Below are positions 23,461 to 33,479 of a stretch of 64,000 bases of DNA, one piece after another. The stretch lies in NCBI GenBank assembly GCA_963971305.1, contig OZ020304.1:20256103-20320102 (forward strand). The letters run 5' to 3'. The notes below the pieces were generated by a model. It saw only the letters and a program-made list of their open reading frames with translations, searched no databases and was not told the DNA's origin. Source of the DNA: Arcuatula senhousia (Eukaryota; Mollusca; Bivalvia; Mytilida; Mytilidae). Position 1 is the stretch's first letter. Every line of letters starts with the position of its first letter. Position numbers and translations under genes: made by a program.

Positions 23461-23580
23461 TAAGGGTGGCGAATATCAAGTGTCGAATAACGCGGGAATT
23501 CAACGAGTGTGCACGAGTTTAGTTAGTCCCTTAACGTTATTCGACACAAGTGACATTAAAATTGATATTCGTTACCCCGA
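23461..23580. repeat. Short inverted-repeat element (~120 bp)
   Basis: GAATATCAAGTGTCGAATAA on the left is matched in inverted orientation by TTATTCGACACAAG and GATATTCGTTACC on the right. It may be a tiny MITE; no clear target duplication was identified. Confidence 0.45.
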
Positions 23581-24437
23581 ATAACATGAATAAGTTATAT
23601 ATATAAAGTTATATATCATCTATTATATAGATGATCGGGATAAACGTGACAAATGCATCATCAAAATATCGATAACTAGCGAAGTCACAAATCGATAAAT
23701 TGTGGACTGCGTTCTAATCTATGTTGCCTATTTTTCGTGGAAAACTTCACCAGACTAAAATAAATTTTCATGCGAGTTAATAAATCCTGATTATCTAGAA
23801 ATTCATTTAACTCGGAAGTTACGGTATTTTATCTATATCTATATAATGAATGAATTACTCGTCAAGGTGTGTAGGCTGCTTACCAAAATCAAGGGTTTTA
23901 ACTTTTGACTAGGCTCTGCTTGTTAGTAAGGTGGTATAAGGACAAGAAGTGTGATGGCAAGGTATGCATGTAATGACAGAAGTTAGGATGGTTGATGACT
24001 GCTTTACCAAGTTTCAACTAAGTATGATGGCTAGACTCTGACGAGACAAGAATACAAGTAACAAAACCAGACCCATGAGGACATGTGACAAGGACAAAAT
24101 GAAAACAGATTATTTGACAAGATGCAGTGATGGCATACAATGTTGTTATATAGACTTCACACAATAAAATAAACCTTTCTTGGGCAAAACATTTATTACT
24201 TATAAACACAAATAAATGAGAGTGTAAAGTATCTGATTGTCAAATGACAAAATAAATGAGATGAAATTGAACATGAAAACCCCAAGGCCCAAGAAAGGTT
24301 AACAACAGAAATTTTAAAAAATCATTAAAATCATATAAGAGTTTTTCTCTGAATACAATTTACAACATTTTATAATACATGTAATTCAAATGCAAAAAAG
24401 TTCTTCATCAATGCAAATACAGTTAAAGCGATATTAA

Positions 24438-24683
24438 TTACATCACTGTGAAAAATGATAACCAACTGAATAAAGTTTGTAAAATTAGAATGCATGGCAT
24501 AAAAACCGACAATTTGGATGTCTGATTAGGATGAATATAAGATTGATATGCATCAGAAAGCCATTGACCATGTAATTTAATGAGTTGAGTAGGAACTCCT
24601 ACTTGATATGCAAAGGTGCAACCCTCTCTTCGAAAGGAATGACTGCAATATAGGCTTGGATTTAGGTCACATTTAACAAGCAA
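24438..24683 (-). pseudogene. C-terminal part of tyrosine recombinase
   Basis: The frame reads YCSHSFRREGCTFAYQVGVP and then LIKLHGQWLSDAYQSYIHP. HSFRR...A is the HxxR box and H/G-W-S-DAYQ-Y the region of the nucleophile tyrosine in tyrosine recombinases. Upstream catalytic residues are separated from it by a frame break at about 24,685, so the enzyme is broken. Confidence 0.65.
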
Positions 24684-24687
24684 AACT

Positions 24688-25510
24688 TTAAGAGCAGCTA
24701 CAAAATTTTGGTGTTATGGGTAATTTTTGGAGAGGAGGTTTGCACACAATGCGTTTTAAACCTAGTAGCTGAGCTTTGAGATTAATATCATGACTAAAAT
24801 CAAAATCTAATTTGTAACAACTATGCAAAAGCTTAATACTGTGCAAAACAGATGAAAAATATGAATAAGACTTAGCTGTTCTGCTAAAAAATTGCAAAAA
24901 TAAACTCAAAAGTATACTAGGTGCTGGCAACGGTTTAAATTGAAAATATGTACAAAATAGTAAATATGATCTCCAATGAGACAAAATATTTTTAAGAGAA
25001 CCATCTGCAAAACAAAAAAATGATGTGTATAACAAACAATCTTGCTTCGATGATTCCAATGCAGCAATTTTGTGCCTTGGTTTAGCGAAATCTGTATTTA
25101 CTGAAAAACCATGTGAGAAGCTGAGATTCATGATCACACGACACTTTTCTTTGTCATTAGAATCCTTTGGAACTGTCTGTAATGGTGAAATAACCAAATT
25201 TCCATCCAATGGTTTCACTGAAAAAGGACCAACAATTGCATTATAAGACAATTCTGTTGATATGTATTCATAAACATGTTAACTGATTGTTTCTAGTTGA
25301 GCTTGGATGGTTTGCTGCTGAATAATTAATAGGAGAGCCAAATTTTAAGAATTCACGCAAATCCTGATCCTCATAATTTGTCAAGTGTGCCTTCCAAATA
25401 AGCACTTTGAATGATGATATTTCTGGTATTCTAAGTCCTTGAAAATTGTACATATTTGAATTAGTAATTGATAAATGATTTGTCATAATCTGATTAAACT
25501 GCTCCCTCAA
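24688..25510 (-). pseudogene. RT start fused to recombinase N-domain by an internal deletion
   Basis: The upstream frame (25,268-25,510) has GLRIPEISSFKV, NYEDQDLREFLKFGSPINY, the lead-in to the RT of such elements. The next frame (24,688-25,251) opens with VGPFSVKPLDGN and LVISPLQTVPKDSNDKEKCR, VIMNLSFSHGFSVN, then, within the same frame, passes into LKNILSHWRSYLLFCTYFQF and LLHSCYKLDFDFSH, which resembles the helical N-terminal domain of a tyrosine recombinase. The catalytic RT core (the Y/F-x-D-D region) is absent between them. The order is normal for the family, so the simplest reading is an in-frame deletion of about 1 kb or more. Confidence 0.6.
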
Positions 25511-25814
25511 AATAATGCTCTGCTCATATCTGGCTCAAAACTAAATGGCTCAAACAATGTGGTAAAACAATTTTCCATGCTAGAATTTATGCTCATGATG
25601 CTCAAAAGCTCCTGCTCAAATTGCTCATTATTACAATGCTCAAACTGCTCAAAGATGTGTGGCTCATATATACTGGTATTGCTCGATGCAAAATGCTCAA
25701 AATGCTGAAGCTGAATCTCTATATCAGAATGCTCAAAGTATTGATTAATGTTTTCATTAAAAGGCTCTTAATTTGCGCTTGGTCTAAAGTACTGATTTTT
25801 TTTTCTGTATTTGG

Positions 25815-26369
25815 TTATGCTTTAGAAGTTTTGTTAGTGTTAAAATTACACTTGACTGAAGGGTGATGTGATGCATAACCTCTGTTAGCACAGGCGCTGC
25901 AGACATGTAGCTTTGAACAATGTTTGTCATCTTTTGAAAAGGCACACTCAGCATCAAGAGTTGAAGCGCTGTTATAACTTTTGCAAATTATATTGCTTAT
26001 TTCAGTCGCTGATGGATTTTTAACAACATGTACACCAGTGGTTGATTGACTTTTATTTGATTTGTTGTTGACGTAAGGAACTAATTGTTCAAATTGTGAA
26101 TCCCAGCTAATTAACCCTATTTCTAATTGACGTAATATGTCAATGTGAAACTGACGTGCAAAATCCCAGCCATGAAGTAATGCTAGTTTCATAAGGGATT
26201 TCAAATGCAATAGTCGCTGCTGTTTCTCGGATGATGAGACCAAATGATCAGGTTGTAGAAGGATATTGGTGTATCCAAATATGAACGCTTCTAATGGAAT
26301 AGAGTCCGGTTTGCGCTCTGTGGCCAAAGCCGAAAGTTCTAGTGTAAATGCATGCGGCCAGTAAACCAT
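25815..26369 (-). CDS. Gag-like ORF of the tyrosine-recombinase retroelement (partial)
   Basis: 184 residues, probably lacking its true N-terminus: the frame continues upstream on the minus strand without a better recognised start. The C-terminal region has LHVCSACANRGYASHHPSVK preceded by HCSK, a Cys/His cluster typical of the gag-like first ORF of DIRS/Ngaro and related elements, where it is thought to bind nucleic acid. The N-terminal part is helical in character (repeated leucines, KSLMKLALLHGWDF). It is followed on the same strand by the RT remnant. Function is inferred from position and the zinc-knuckle-like motif only. Confidence 0.5.
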   Translation of the reverse strand: MVYWPHAFTLELSALATERKPDSIPLEAFIFGYTNILLQPDHLVSSSEKQQRLLHLKSLMKLALLHGWDFARQFHIDILRQLEIGLISWDSQFEQLVPYVNNKSNKSQSTTGVHVVKNPSATEISNIICKSYNSASTLDAECAFSKDDKHCSKLHVCSACANRGYASHHPSVKCNFNTNKTSKA

Positions 26370-26599
26370 GTGTTGGACTGCCTCTTGAGAAATTAATTCG
26401 AAACCAGATTTTAGCTTTGTCTTATAACCTTCCTGAAGTTGTTCAGTGTGTGGCTGTGTGAATGCTGTCTGCCTGGATAAGTGGTTTGCCCATGGGGCAG
26501 GTATGGAAGAGAGAAGCTGATCTACCTCTTCAGAAAGTTGTGGATCACTTCTTAAATTGTTAATGTTATTTTATCTATATCTATATAATGAATGATTTG

Positions 26600-27490
26600 A
26601 TTTTCGTCACCCAAATTTCGGTAGCTCCTATAACATTCACTTTGCTTTGCTTTGGCTTTCGACTTTTGACTTCAGAATTTGATAATATAGTAGGTTTTGA
26701 TAATTTATATAGTGAAAACCTGTACGTTTTTTTACCCACTTCATCATCATCATTTTCTGTTCATTTCATCAAAGTTGTCGTGCTCATCTTCGGCCTTTCT
26801 CAATTTTTGTTTTTCAATGATATACGCCCTCCCAAGTGCTTGAAATTTCCCTTTGTTAATATTCTGTCAGTGTTAACACCTTATCGCATGACTGTTGTGT
26901 TATTCTTTTGGATTTTATTATATAATGATTTGCATACAGGTGTGATAATGCTGCTGCTGCACCGCCAAATTCCTAGCTGAGGCCTTCCCACAATGTGTGT
27001 TCCGACCCCTACCACGGTATACTCCCAGGATAGTGGTCACTGTGTGTTGGTGGTGGGTATACAGCTACGATTGTCCCTCTTCATCCATACCCAGCATGAC
27101 GATTTGTTTGCTGCTTGGGCCATCTTGTAGACTGCTGCTCGTCTACTTCTTCCTGTGTCTCGTAACCCAGCTAAAATTATCTAACTAATTGTGCTTGAAA
27201 ACCTCTACACCCAACCCCTACTGGATAATTCCAGGTCTGCCACCTGTTCTCTCTGCTCCTCGTCAGCAATTTATCATACTTTGCCCTCTTTCTCTCGTGG
27301 GCTTAAGCACACCTTTCTTCCAATGGAACTGTCGGTTCTATTTTAATGATCTTTTTTGTCCCTGATGACCACAATACCATATCAGACCGGAGATTGTTTG
27401 GAATTATCTCAGGAGATGCCAGTTTCTGGTCAAGATCTACAACTATCTTCCAGTCATCTGCCTAGTCCAGTTCTTCAAACTCCTAATTTG
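26600..27490 (-). pseudogene. LINE C-terminal nuclease-like domain remnant
   Basis: Minus-strand frames spell DWKIVVDLDQKLASPEIIPN, LRSDMVLWSSGTKKIIKIEP, then TVPLEERC, HERKRAKYDKLL, WNYPVGVGCRGF and later KMAQAANKSSCWVWMKRDN. I recognise this order from the C-terminus of a class of animal LINE polyproteins, where D-x-V...E-x-T-V-P-W/L-E resembles a PD-(D/E)XK nuclease core. Frames are broken by stops. Plus-strand frames over the same stretch are shadows. Confidence 0.5.
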
Positions 27491-27496
27491 CTTTTT

Positions 27497-28226
27497 ATGC
27501 CCCCACGACGACATGTCGGGGGGCATTAAGTTTTACTCATGTCCGTCCGTACGTCCGTACGAATTTCCGTCAAGCTTTTCTCAGGAACCATACATGAGAA
27601 TGATTTGAAACTTGGTAGGATTGTTGAGTATGACAAACTATATGTCCTAAGCAATTTTGAGGCCTGTCGGACATCTACTTCCTGTTTGGGACTTAGGCCA
27701 ATGTTAAAATATATGAACATGACTATGAAAATTTCCGTCAAGCTTTTCTCATGAACCATACATGAGAATGATTTAAAACTTGGTAAGATTGTTGAGTATG
27801 ACAAACTGTATGTCCTAGGCAATTTTGAGACCTGTCGGACATCTACTTCCTGTTTGGGACTTAGGCCAATTTTAAAGTATGTTAACATGATATGAAAATT
27901 TCTGTCAAGCTTTTCTCAGGAACTGTATACCAGAATGATTTGAAACTTGGTAGGATGGTTCAGTATGACAAACTATACGTCCATAGCGATTTTGAGACCT
28001 GTCAAACATCTACTTCCTGTTTGGGACTTAGGCCAATGTGAAAATATGTGAACATTATATGAAAATTTCCGTCAAGCTTTTCTCAGGAACTGTATACCAG
28101 AATGTTTTGAAACTTGGTAGGATGGATCAGTATGACAAACTGTATGTCCTAAGTGATTTTCAGACCTGTCAGAAATCTACTTCCTGTTTGGGGCCAGCGG
28201 GGCATCCGTTTCCCATGGACACATTC
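27497..28226 (+). mobile_element. Helentron-like element, GCCCCCACGAC family
   Basis: It opens with a 30-bp palindrome (27,497-27,526) beginning ATGCCCCCACGACGACATGT, then GTCCGTCCGTACGTCCG. Four tandem units of about 165-170 bp follow (starts near 27,560, 27,727, 27,892 and 28,061, each with TTCCGTCAAGCTTTTCTCA). The end is near GGACACATTCTTTC. The repeating frames coding FETCRTSTS-like peptides are by-products of the tandem units. Confidence 0.65.
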
Positions 28227-28545
28227 TTTCTTTATTTATTTCACTGTTTCACCTTCCTTCGCAATATTAATCAATTTTTTCGACCAAAAGGCCTGTTTCC
28301 CTTCCACCGCTATGCAATTTACAAAATTCTTACATAGTACTTGGACTGACATAGGCATTCGTTACCTCATACTCTCAATACATTCATTCCCACCAACACC
28401 CCAAATTACAAAAAAAAAACAATCAAACAAAATAAAAACAAAATATAACAGAGCAAAAAAAACCCAAAATTTATAATATTTTAAATCAAATTAAATTTGC
28501 TCAAACCATGTCTTCAAAACGCTATAAGTCAATATTTTCTATTAG

Positions 28546-29344
28546 GGTCTGGTTTGGGTCTTTGTGCAACGCCGCGGCCTGTGGTTATTGCGTATTTCTT
28601 TCACGTAAGACGAGGTTTAGCGGTAGCTATTGTGACTTGTGGAACCGGAATTGGAATGTTTATTGGTGGTCCTATACTTCAGTTCCTAATTAACTCCTAC
28701 GGACTTCAAGGAGCCTTTTTAATTCTTGCTGGGATATCATGTCATAATATAATCCATGGGTTACTAATGAACCATCTGATCTTGAAAACAAACACAAGAA
28801 AGATTTACAAATTCTACAAGAGAACAAAGAACCAACGAAGAGAAAGACTAAAATTGTAGCAGTATTTAAAAATATTTTCCATTTTGACATTTTGACTGAA
28901 AAGGCATTTATGTTTAACTGTGTTCAGTTTCTGTTTGGGAATATACCATCCGTTATTATATTACTTCACCTGCCAAACTTTGCTGTGATACATTGTTCTT
29001 CCGAAGAAAGCGCATCCTTTCTTCTGACATATACAGGAATAACTTCAATGTTTGGGAGGATAGTTTCCGGTCTTGCTGTAGGACATAACGGGTTGGACCC
29101 GATATTACTTAACTTTGATCTTAATGCAATAGTAGGGATTTTAACTCTTTCGTTTCCTTCTTTTTCTATGTCATATAAAGGCAAAGCTATCTTTGTGCTG
29201 TTATTTGGGTTGTACAGCGCAGGGCTGAATACATTAATTAACCCATTGTGTATGGAGCTGATTGGGGTGGCAAGGGTCTCAAGTGGTGTAGGTATCATGT
29301 ATTTTTGGGTGGAATTGGTTACTTTGTTGGACCTCCAATTGCTG
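28546..29344 (+). pseudogene. Copy A exon 3, two frameshifts
   Basis: Acceptor TTTTCTATTAG at 28,535-28,545 and donor GTATGT at 29,345. The text contains the MCT TM5 signature YFFHVRRGLAVAIVTCGTG. The frame breaks after GLLMN (1 base lost near 28,768), resumes at TEKAFMFNCVQFLFGN, and breaks again at IMYFW (1 base lost near 29,305). TM8 FGRIVSGLAVGHNGLDP and TM10 text NPLCMELIGVARVSSGVG are conserved. Confidence 0.8.
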
Positions 29345-29359
29345 GTATGTTTTAATTTG

Positions 29360-30211
29360 TGATAAGATATAAGAAAACGTGCTTTATCTACTATGGTTTT
29401 GCGTAGCTGTGAGCAAAAGGGGCACAAGGGGGAACTTCTAGCATAAAACGTTTTAAAAAGTTAAAAGCCCTTTTGGCAAAAGCAAAGCTGTACCGATTGT
29501 GCATTTGAATGTCGAAAGTCCGAAGGGCAAAGACCATTTCAGTTGGAGGGAAACACGAAGAAACATGTTTGTTTATCCTGGATTGAGGAACAAGCTTTAT
29601 GCTTATGTAAATCACTCTCCAGCTAGCAGTTTGCGATTGTAGTCTTTGTAGCGGCCCCTCAAGAGCAGCCCCACTGAGCCTACTCTTATCGAACTCCACA
29701 AAGATGTCTTTAACGTGCATCTGTTTCTTATGACTTTCTTTTTATATTGGCTGATGTTGTTTTTGCCTTTTCGGACCATTGGTACCTCTTTAATATTTTT
29801 GTTGGTACAAAACCCTCTAGTTGTAGTTGTTAAACTATCAATGTAATAAGTATATGTACAATAGAATGATGCTTTGGGCTGCTTTGTTAACGACAGGCAT
29901 GCCAACTATGGATCACTTATTTAAATCTAAAACAACAAATACACATGTATTGGATCACCCATTGAAATTTAAAACAAGATAACCAAAGTCCCCTTAAAGG
30001 TACCATTATTATAAAATGCTTTGTTGTTAGTTTTATAAAACATTGCATGAAGTTCATGTTCTGAAAAGTACCGAACGGGGATAGCCTATACATTAATTAT
30101 GTAAAGCTGTATATTTTGAACATATGAAAAGACTATAGGCAATAGTATTTTGACTTACTGCCTAGCTACCAGATGCAAACATATAGCCCTGTATCTTACT
30201 TTTTTCTGCAG
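29360..30211. other. Copy A intron; dispersed repeat words only
   Basis: TGTCGAAAGTCCGAAGG near 29,510 matches the Penelope-like 3' UTR words seen at 34,290. No coding region is supported; the minus-strand frames of 97-153 residues here and over exon 3 are shadows. Confidence 0.4.
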
Positions 30212-30262
30212 GTCTACTGGTTGATACAGGTGGAACCTACGAGCAAGGGTTTTTAATAAGTG
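30212..30262 (+). pseudogene. Copy A exon 4
   Basis: Acceptor TTTTTCTGCAG is followed by 51 nt encoding, with the split glycines, GLLVDTGGTYEQGFLISG. Copy B exon 4 encodes GLVVDKGGTYEQGFIISG with the same length. The following GTTAAC is a poor donor and reading through meets a stop at once. Confidence 0.7.
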
Positions 30263-30599
30263 GTTAACTTATTTACATTGATTTTAGTGAATATCTTATA
30301 AATGTTTAGAGTATTTTTGTTTTTGTTTTTATAACTTGCGAAAAATGCTTACCTTGCATATATATAGGTAAACAGAAAATAACAAAGTCGCATACGAATC
30401 TTAAACAAAATATCAGAATTAAGGCATCCGATGGAACATTAGGGGCGATACGTCGCTGTTATCATGGGATCTGAACAGTAGGGGGATGGTTGTCAGCTTA
30501 ATGAAACGGTGATAAAAAATACGATACAATCATTTACCATGAAATCACGACAGAATAGAATAACTCAAAGGTTCCTGAAGGGCTTCAAGACCATGTCCA

Positions 30600-31047
30600 C
30601 ATGATTCATCGTATAATGTTCACCCTTTCAGTTCAGTGCTCAGCCCACAGAGCGACCAAGTGTGTACCCTCGGTGGCTGAATAGGATGGCCCTCGTCCGC
30701 AGGGGTTGTCAGGTCTATAATACGGAAACCCTGACCGCTGCCCATAGTGGGCCAATGTGTGTAGAGAGTGCCACGCTTCATGCACGTAAAATATCCCTTT
30801 GTTGACCGCCAAGTAGTGCACCACATAGGCTAAATTTTCCGCCCCTACCCACCTCTCCCACTTTACCTGTGGTTCTTCAAAATTGCCTAGTCCTTTGTGT
30901 CCCACCCAGCCCCCATATTTCATTTATCATCATCATTTCATGTGCATTTTATCATCCTTTTCATGTTCATCGCAGGTAAATAACCTATATAGCGTTACAC
31001 GGGCGTAAAACACCAACTGGACCAACTCACTCACTCACTCACTCGTT
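30600..31047 (+). repeat. SINE-like retroposon with ACTC tail
   Basis: A block containing GGTGGCTGAATAGGATGG and GTCCGCAGGGGTTGTCAGG, resembling a diverged tRNA-like A/B-box head, ends in CGTAAAACACCAACTGGACC followed by an (ACTC)n tail at about 31,025-31,046. This combination is common in mollusc genomes. The minus-strand frames of 68 and 96 residues are shadows. Confidence 0.45.
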
Positions 31048-31739
31048 GATTTGAGTCTTCATTCATATGCATACTTCCTACCACTACTTCTAGCCGAAGA
31101 CTTGCCTTGTCCTTGAACTTCACCTAACGATATATTGGTGATGTCGGGAATGTCCTTAGACTGAACCATCCTCGATTAAGGGTTTTGAGGGTTTTAAGAT
31201 TTGAAGGTTTTTTTCAAATCTCATAACACAACGGACTTGAGATTAAAAAAAAATCGCTCCGGATGCTGTTACATATTTAGGTCTTCAACAAATCAACGAC
31301 TTCAACTTTCAAATCGTCATCTTTTGTGTAGGATTTACATTGCTGATTGAAGTTTGGCTACATTGTGTGTTTTTATAAGATCTGTTTCCTAGTGTTGTTT
31401 CCTTTTATTGATTGGTTTGGGGTTTTTTTTGCAATGACGAGCTTTTGACACTGTAATGTCCAATTAGTAAATGTGTTTTTAAAAATGTAGAAATGTATTT
31501 ATTTTATTTTTTACCTAAGCCTATGAGAGGTATAAATGAAGTAACATTTTCCCGCGCGGGTTCCGGGTGGCAAATATGCCCGCAGCAGCTTCAGTTGTCG
31601 GTAAAAGTCCACTACAGAGTGCTCAGAAACCTCACATCGGTTTAGGCCGTTTTGCCAACAAACGTATACACATGACCAATTTTTTATCTTTAAGTTTTTG
31701 TCTCGCATGTGACGAATGTCGCAAAACCTGAGGCTAGAT

Positions 31740-32340
31740 TAAGGTATGAAGATTTTGGCGACGGCAGCGGCGGCGATGACTTCCACATTTAAAAAGATCG
31801 TTTAAGTCTGTGCTATGTGAACAAGTTATGACACACCATTATTGTTTTGAATGCAGTTGCATTAATATCAGTACAAATCAGTTTTAAAAACCTCCTGCAT
31901 TCACAGTATACTGGCTGCGATTTTACTCTGATCTGGTCGATGTTAACATTTTTTCACTTGTCCGTTTAACATGAAGTATAAAATATGGTACACCATTGAC
32001 ATTTGGCACGCAATTGCATTAGCATCAGCACATATTAATTCAATGGCGTTCTTTTCTGTTGCTCCTGCAGTCACGGTCTAGTGACTTTGAGATTTTATAC
32101 TAGTTGTGGCACATCATTGATATTTAGTATGCAGTTTCATTAGCATCAGTACAGATCAATTCTAAGAGGTATTTATCATCACGGTCTACCTAATGAAATA
32201 TTATGCTCATTTAGGTATTTTTTTATGTTGAATTCGTAACAAGTTCTAGTTGCACCTTTGACATTTGATATACAGTTGCATCAGTACATATCAATTTCAT
32301 GAGTAATTGCCAGTACTGTGTCACTTAAAATTGCATGGCA
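31740..32340. repeat. Four diverged ~125-155-bp tandem units
   Basis: Each unit includes a form of GCATTAGCATCAGTACA followed by ATCAATT; starts lie near 31,858, 32,015, 32,142 and 32,270. The spacing resembles the internal arrays of the Helentron-like elements, but no palindromic start or hairpin end is recognised. Confidence 0.5.
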
Positions 32341-32460
32341 TTTATAACTGTGATGGGCGAGACACATCTCTGTAAACAGTGCATTGGTATCTTTTTCCAA
32401 TATTTCCCAGCAGATCCTAGACAAGTTACAAGGTATCCCACAAAATGTTGTGTGGTTTAA

Positions 32461-33245
32461 CAGTCAGGGGACCAACTTGTACAAGTCAGAATAGATCTTA
32501 CTTTTACCAGTAAGATTCTATTTATAGTTTCTTACTCTGTAGAGTCAGATCCAATTCTGACTTCTACAGGTCAGAATGAATCTGACTTGTAAGAGTTAGA
32601 ATTGTTTCTATCAAATTTGCTCCCACATTCAATGTTTTTTGAAATAGCATCTCTCAAAACCAATAAATCTTATTCAAATTGTATCACAAGGTCAACAATG
32701 ACATCCTGCATATAGAATGAAAGAATCATGTGCAAATGGGAAACAGATTGACTGTAAAGTTCCAATTATCATCAAAGAATTTCATAGCTAATTATCATAG
32801 TCTGTCATTTATAACCACGGTTTTGAACACCAATGTGGTTTATACTAGATAAATAATTGTAATTTAATGAATTTAGCATAATTAAAGACCTTGGTGTTCA
32901 CGACCGCCAAAGAAGAGAAATTTACTGCCAAAGGAGGGCAGTAAAATTTTGATTCTGACTTGTACAAGTAAGAATGATAGTTAAACAAAAAATCTAAATT
33001 ACAAAGCCATGACTATTTTGTAAGCTTCATAAATAGCTCTCAGTGTATAGAAAAAGAATTTAACCATACAGAATATCTCTAGATAACAGATTTTGATAAA
33101 AAGACATTCTAGTATAATCTACTTGTAGAAGTCAGATTGAAAATTCTAAAAATAAGGAGAAGATAACTCTACTTTGATTAATCTGACTTGTAGAAGTAAG
33201 ATTGAATCTAACCATTCTGACTTGTACAAGTCGGTCCCCTGACTG
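32461..33245. mobile_element. 785-bp TIR element with TTTAA flanks, just after gene B stop
   Basis: Terminal inverted repeats of about 32 bp start CAGTCAGGGGACC and contain the palindrome CTTGTACAAG. TTTAA flanks both ends (32,456-32,460; 33,246-33,250). The GACTTGTACAAGTC-type word recurs inside in both orientations (32,555-32,605, 32,955, 33,120, 33,180). No transposase. CAGKG-like ends suggest hAT, but a 5-bp duplication is not the usual 8 bp, so the superfamily is open. Confidence 0.7.
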
Positions 33246-33252
33246 TTTAATA

Positions 33253-33479
33253 TCAAGAGTAATTAACTTTTTGATTCGAAGATTTGTCAAAAATATCATG
33301 AACATCATCACACATAATAAAACTGTCCAGTTCTTCCACTTGCTTTTTGTCTGGGTTTTGAGTGATTTTTACAGTTTGGATAGTTAGACCTTCGTTGCTA
33401 TTCTGTACATCGGTATTCAAATACATTCGGAAATTATTGGCTACGAGAGTAAAGATGGCGGCAAGAATGAAAAGCGACC
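33253..33479 (-). CDS. Copy B exon 5, last helix and C-terminal tail
   Basis: Acceptor CTTTTTTCAG, then SLFILAAIFTLVANNFRMYL, a final helix, followed by a hydrophilic tail (NPDKKQVEELDSF, ending KVNYS) and TGA at 33,253-33,255. The transposable element at 32,461-33,245 begins its target duplication two bases beyond the stop. Confidence 0.87.

Larger units (their letters stand above)
23825..26595 (-). mobile_element. Deleted tyrosine-recombinase retroelement (DIRS/Ngaro-like)
   Basis: The 2.77-kb unit is flanked by a perfect 29-bp direct repeat, TATTTTATCTATATCTATAT and nine further bases, at 23,825-23,853 and 26,567-26,595. On the minus strand, in order, it holds a gag-like frame with a zinc-knuckle-like block, an RT N-terminal part, and a tyrosine recombinase. 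Direct repeats rather than inverted termini fit integration by a tyrosine recombinase, as in Ngaro/DIRS relatives. The element lacks most of the RT and has several frame breaks. Confidence 0.65.
19889..30262 (+). pseudogene. Copy A: broken SLC16/MCT-like transporter gene
   Basis: Three exons homologous to copies B and D are recognisable: exon 1 (19,889-20,692, with a MITE inside), exon 3 (28,546-29,344) and exon 4 (30,212-30,262). No exon 2 or exon 5 is found; the 7.8 kb between exons 1 and 3 is filled by other mobile elements. Exon 3 is 799 bp rather than 801, owing to two separate 1-bp losses (near 28,768 and 29,305), each shifting the frame. Exon 4 is 51 bp as in copy B, but its donor is a weak GTTAAC. 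The family consists of plasma-membrane carriers of monocarboxylates and related solutes with 12 membrane spans; this copy cannot make one. Sequencing error could explain a single shift, but not the whole set of lesions. Confidence 0.8.

Noticed and set aside
26588..26980. 130-codon plus-strand frame with hydrophobic segments
   Set aside because: It lies antisense to, and immediately beside, the LINE remnant and recombinase element; no family is recognisable and hydrophobic frames are common in AT-rich DNA.
20693..28545. Search for copy A exon 2
   Set aside because: No stretch with the words of exon 2 (INMFNCRFAMVAG coding sequence) was found by eye in either orientation; a profile search could still find a strongly decayed relic.
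28546..29344. Treating copy A exon 3 as functional with sequencing errors
   Set aside because: Two independent frameshifts, a missing exon 2, a transposon in exon 1, a weak exon 4 donor and no exon 5 together make a pseudogene far more likely.
28966..29427. 153-codon minus-strand frame over copy A exon 3
   Set aside because: It is the antisense shadow of a transporter exon; analogous shadows occur over exon 3 of copies B and D.
30633..30923. 96-codon minus-strand frame
   Set aside because: It overlaps a SINE-like repeat and has no recognised domain.
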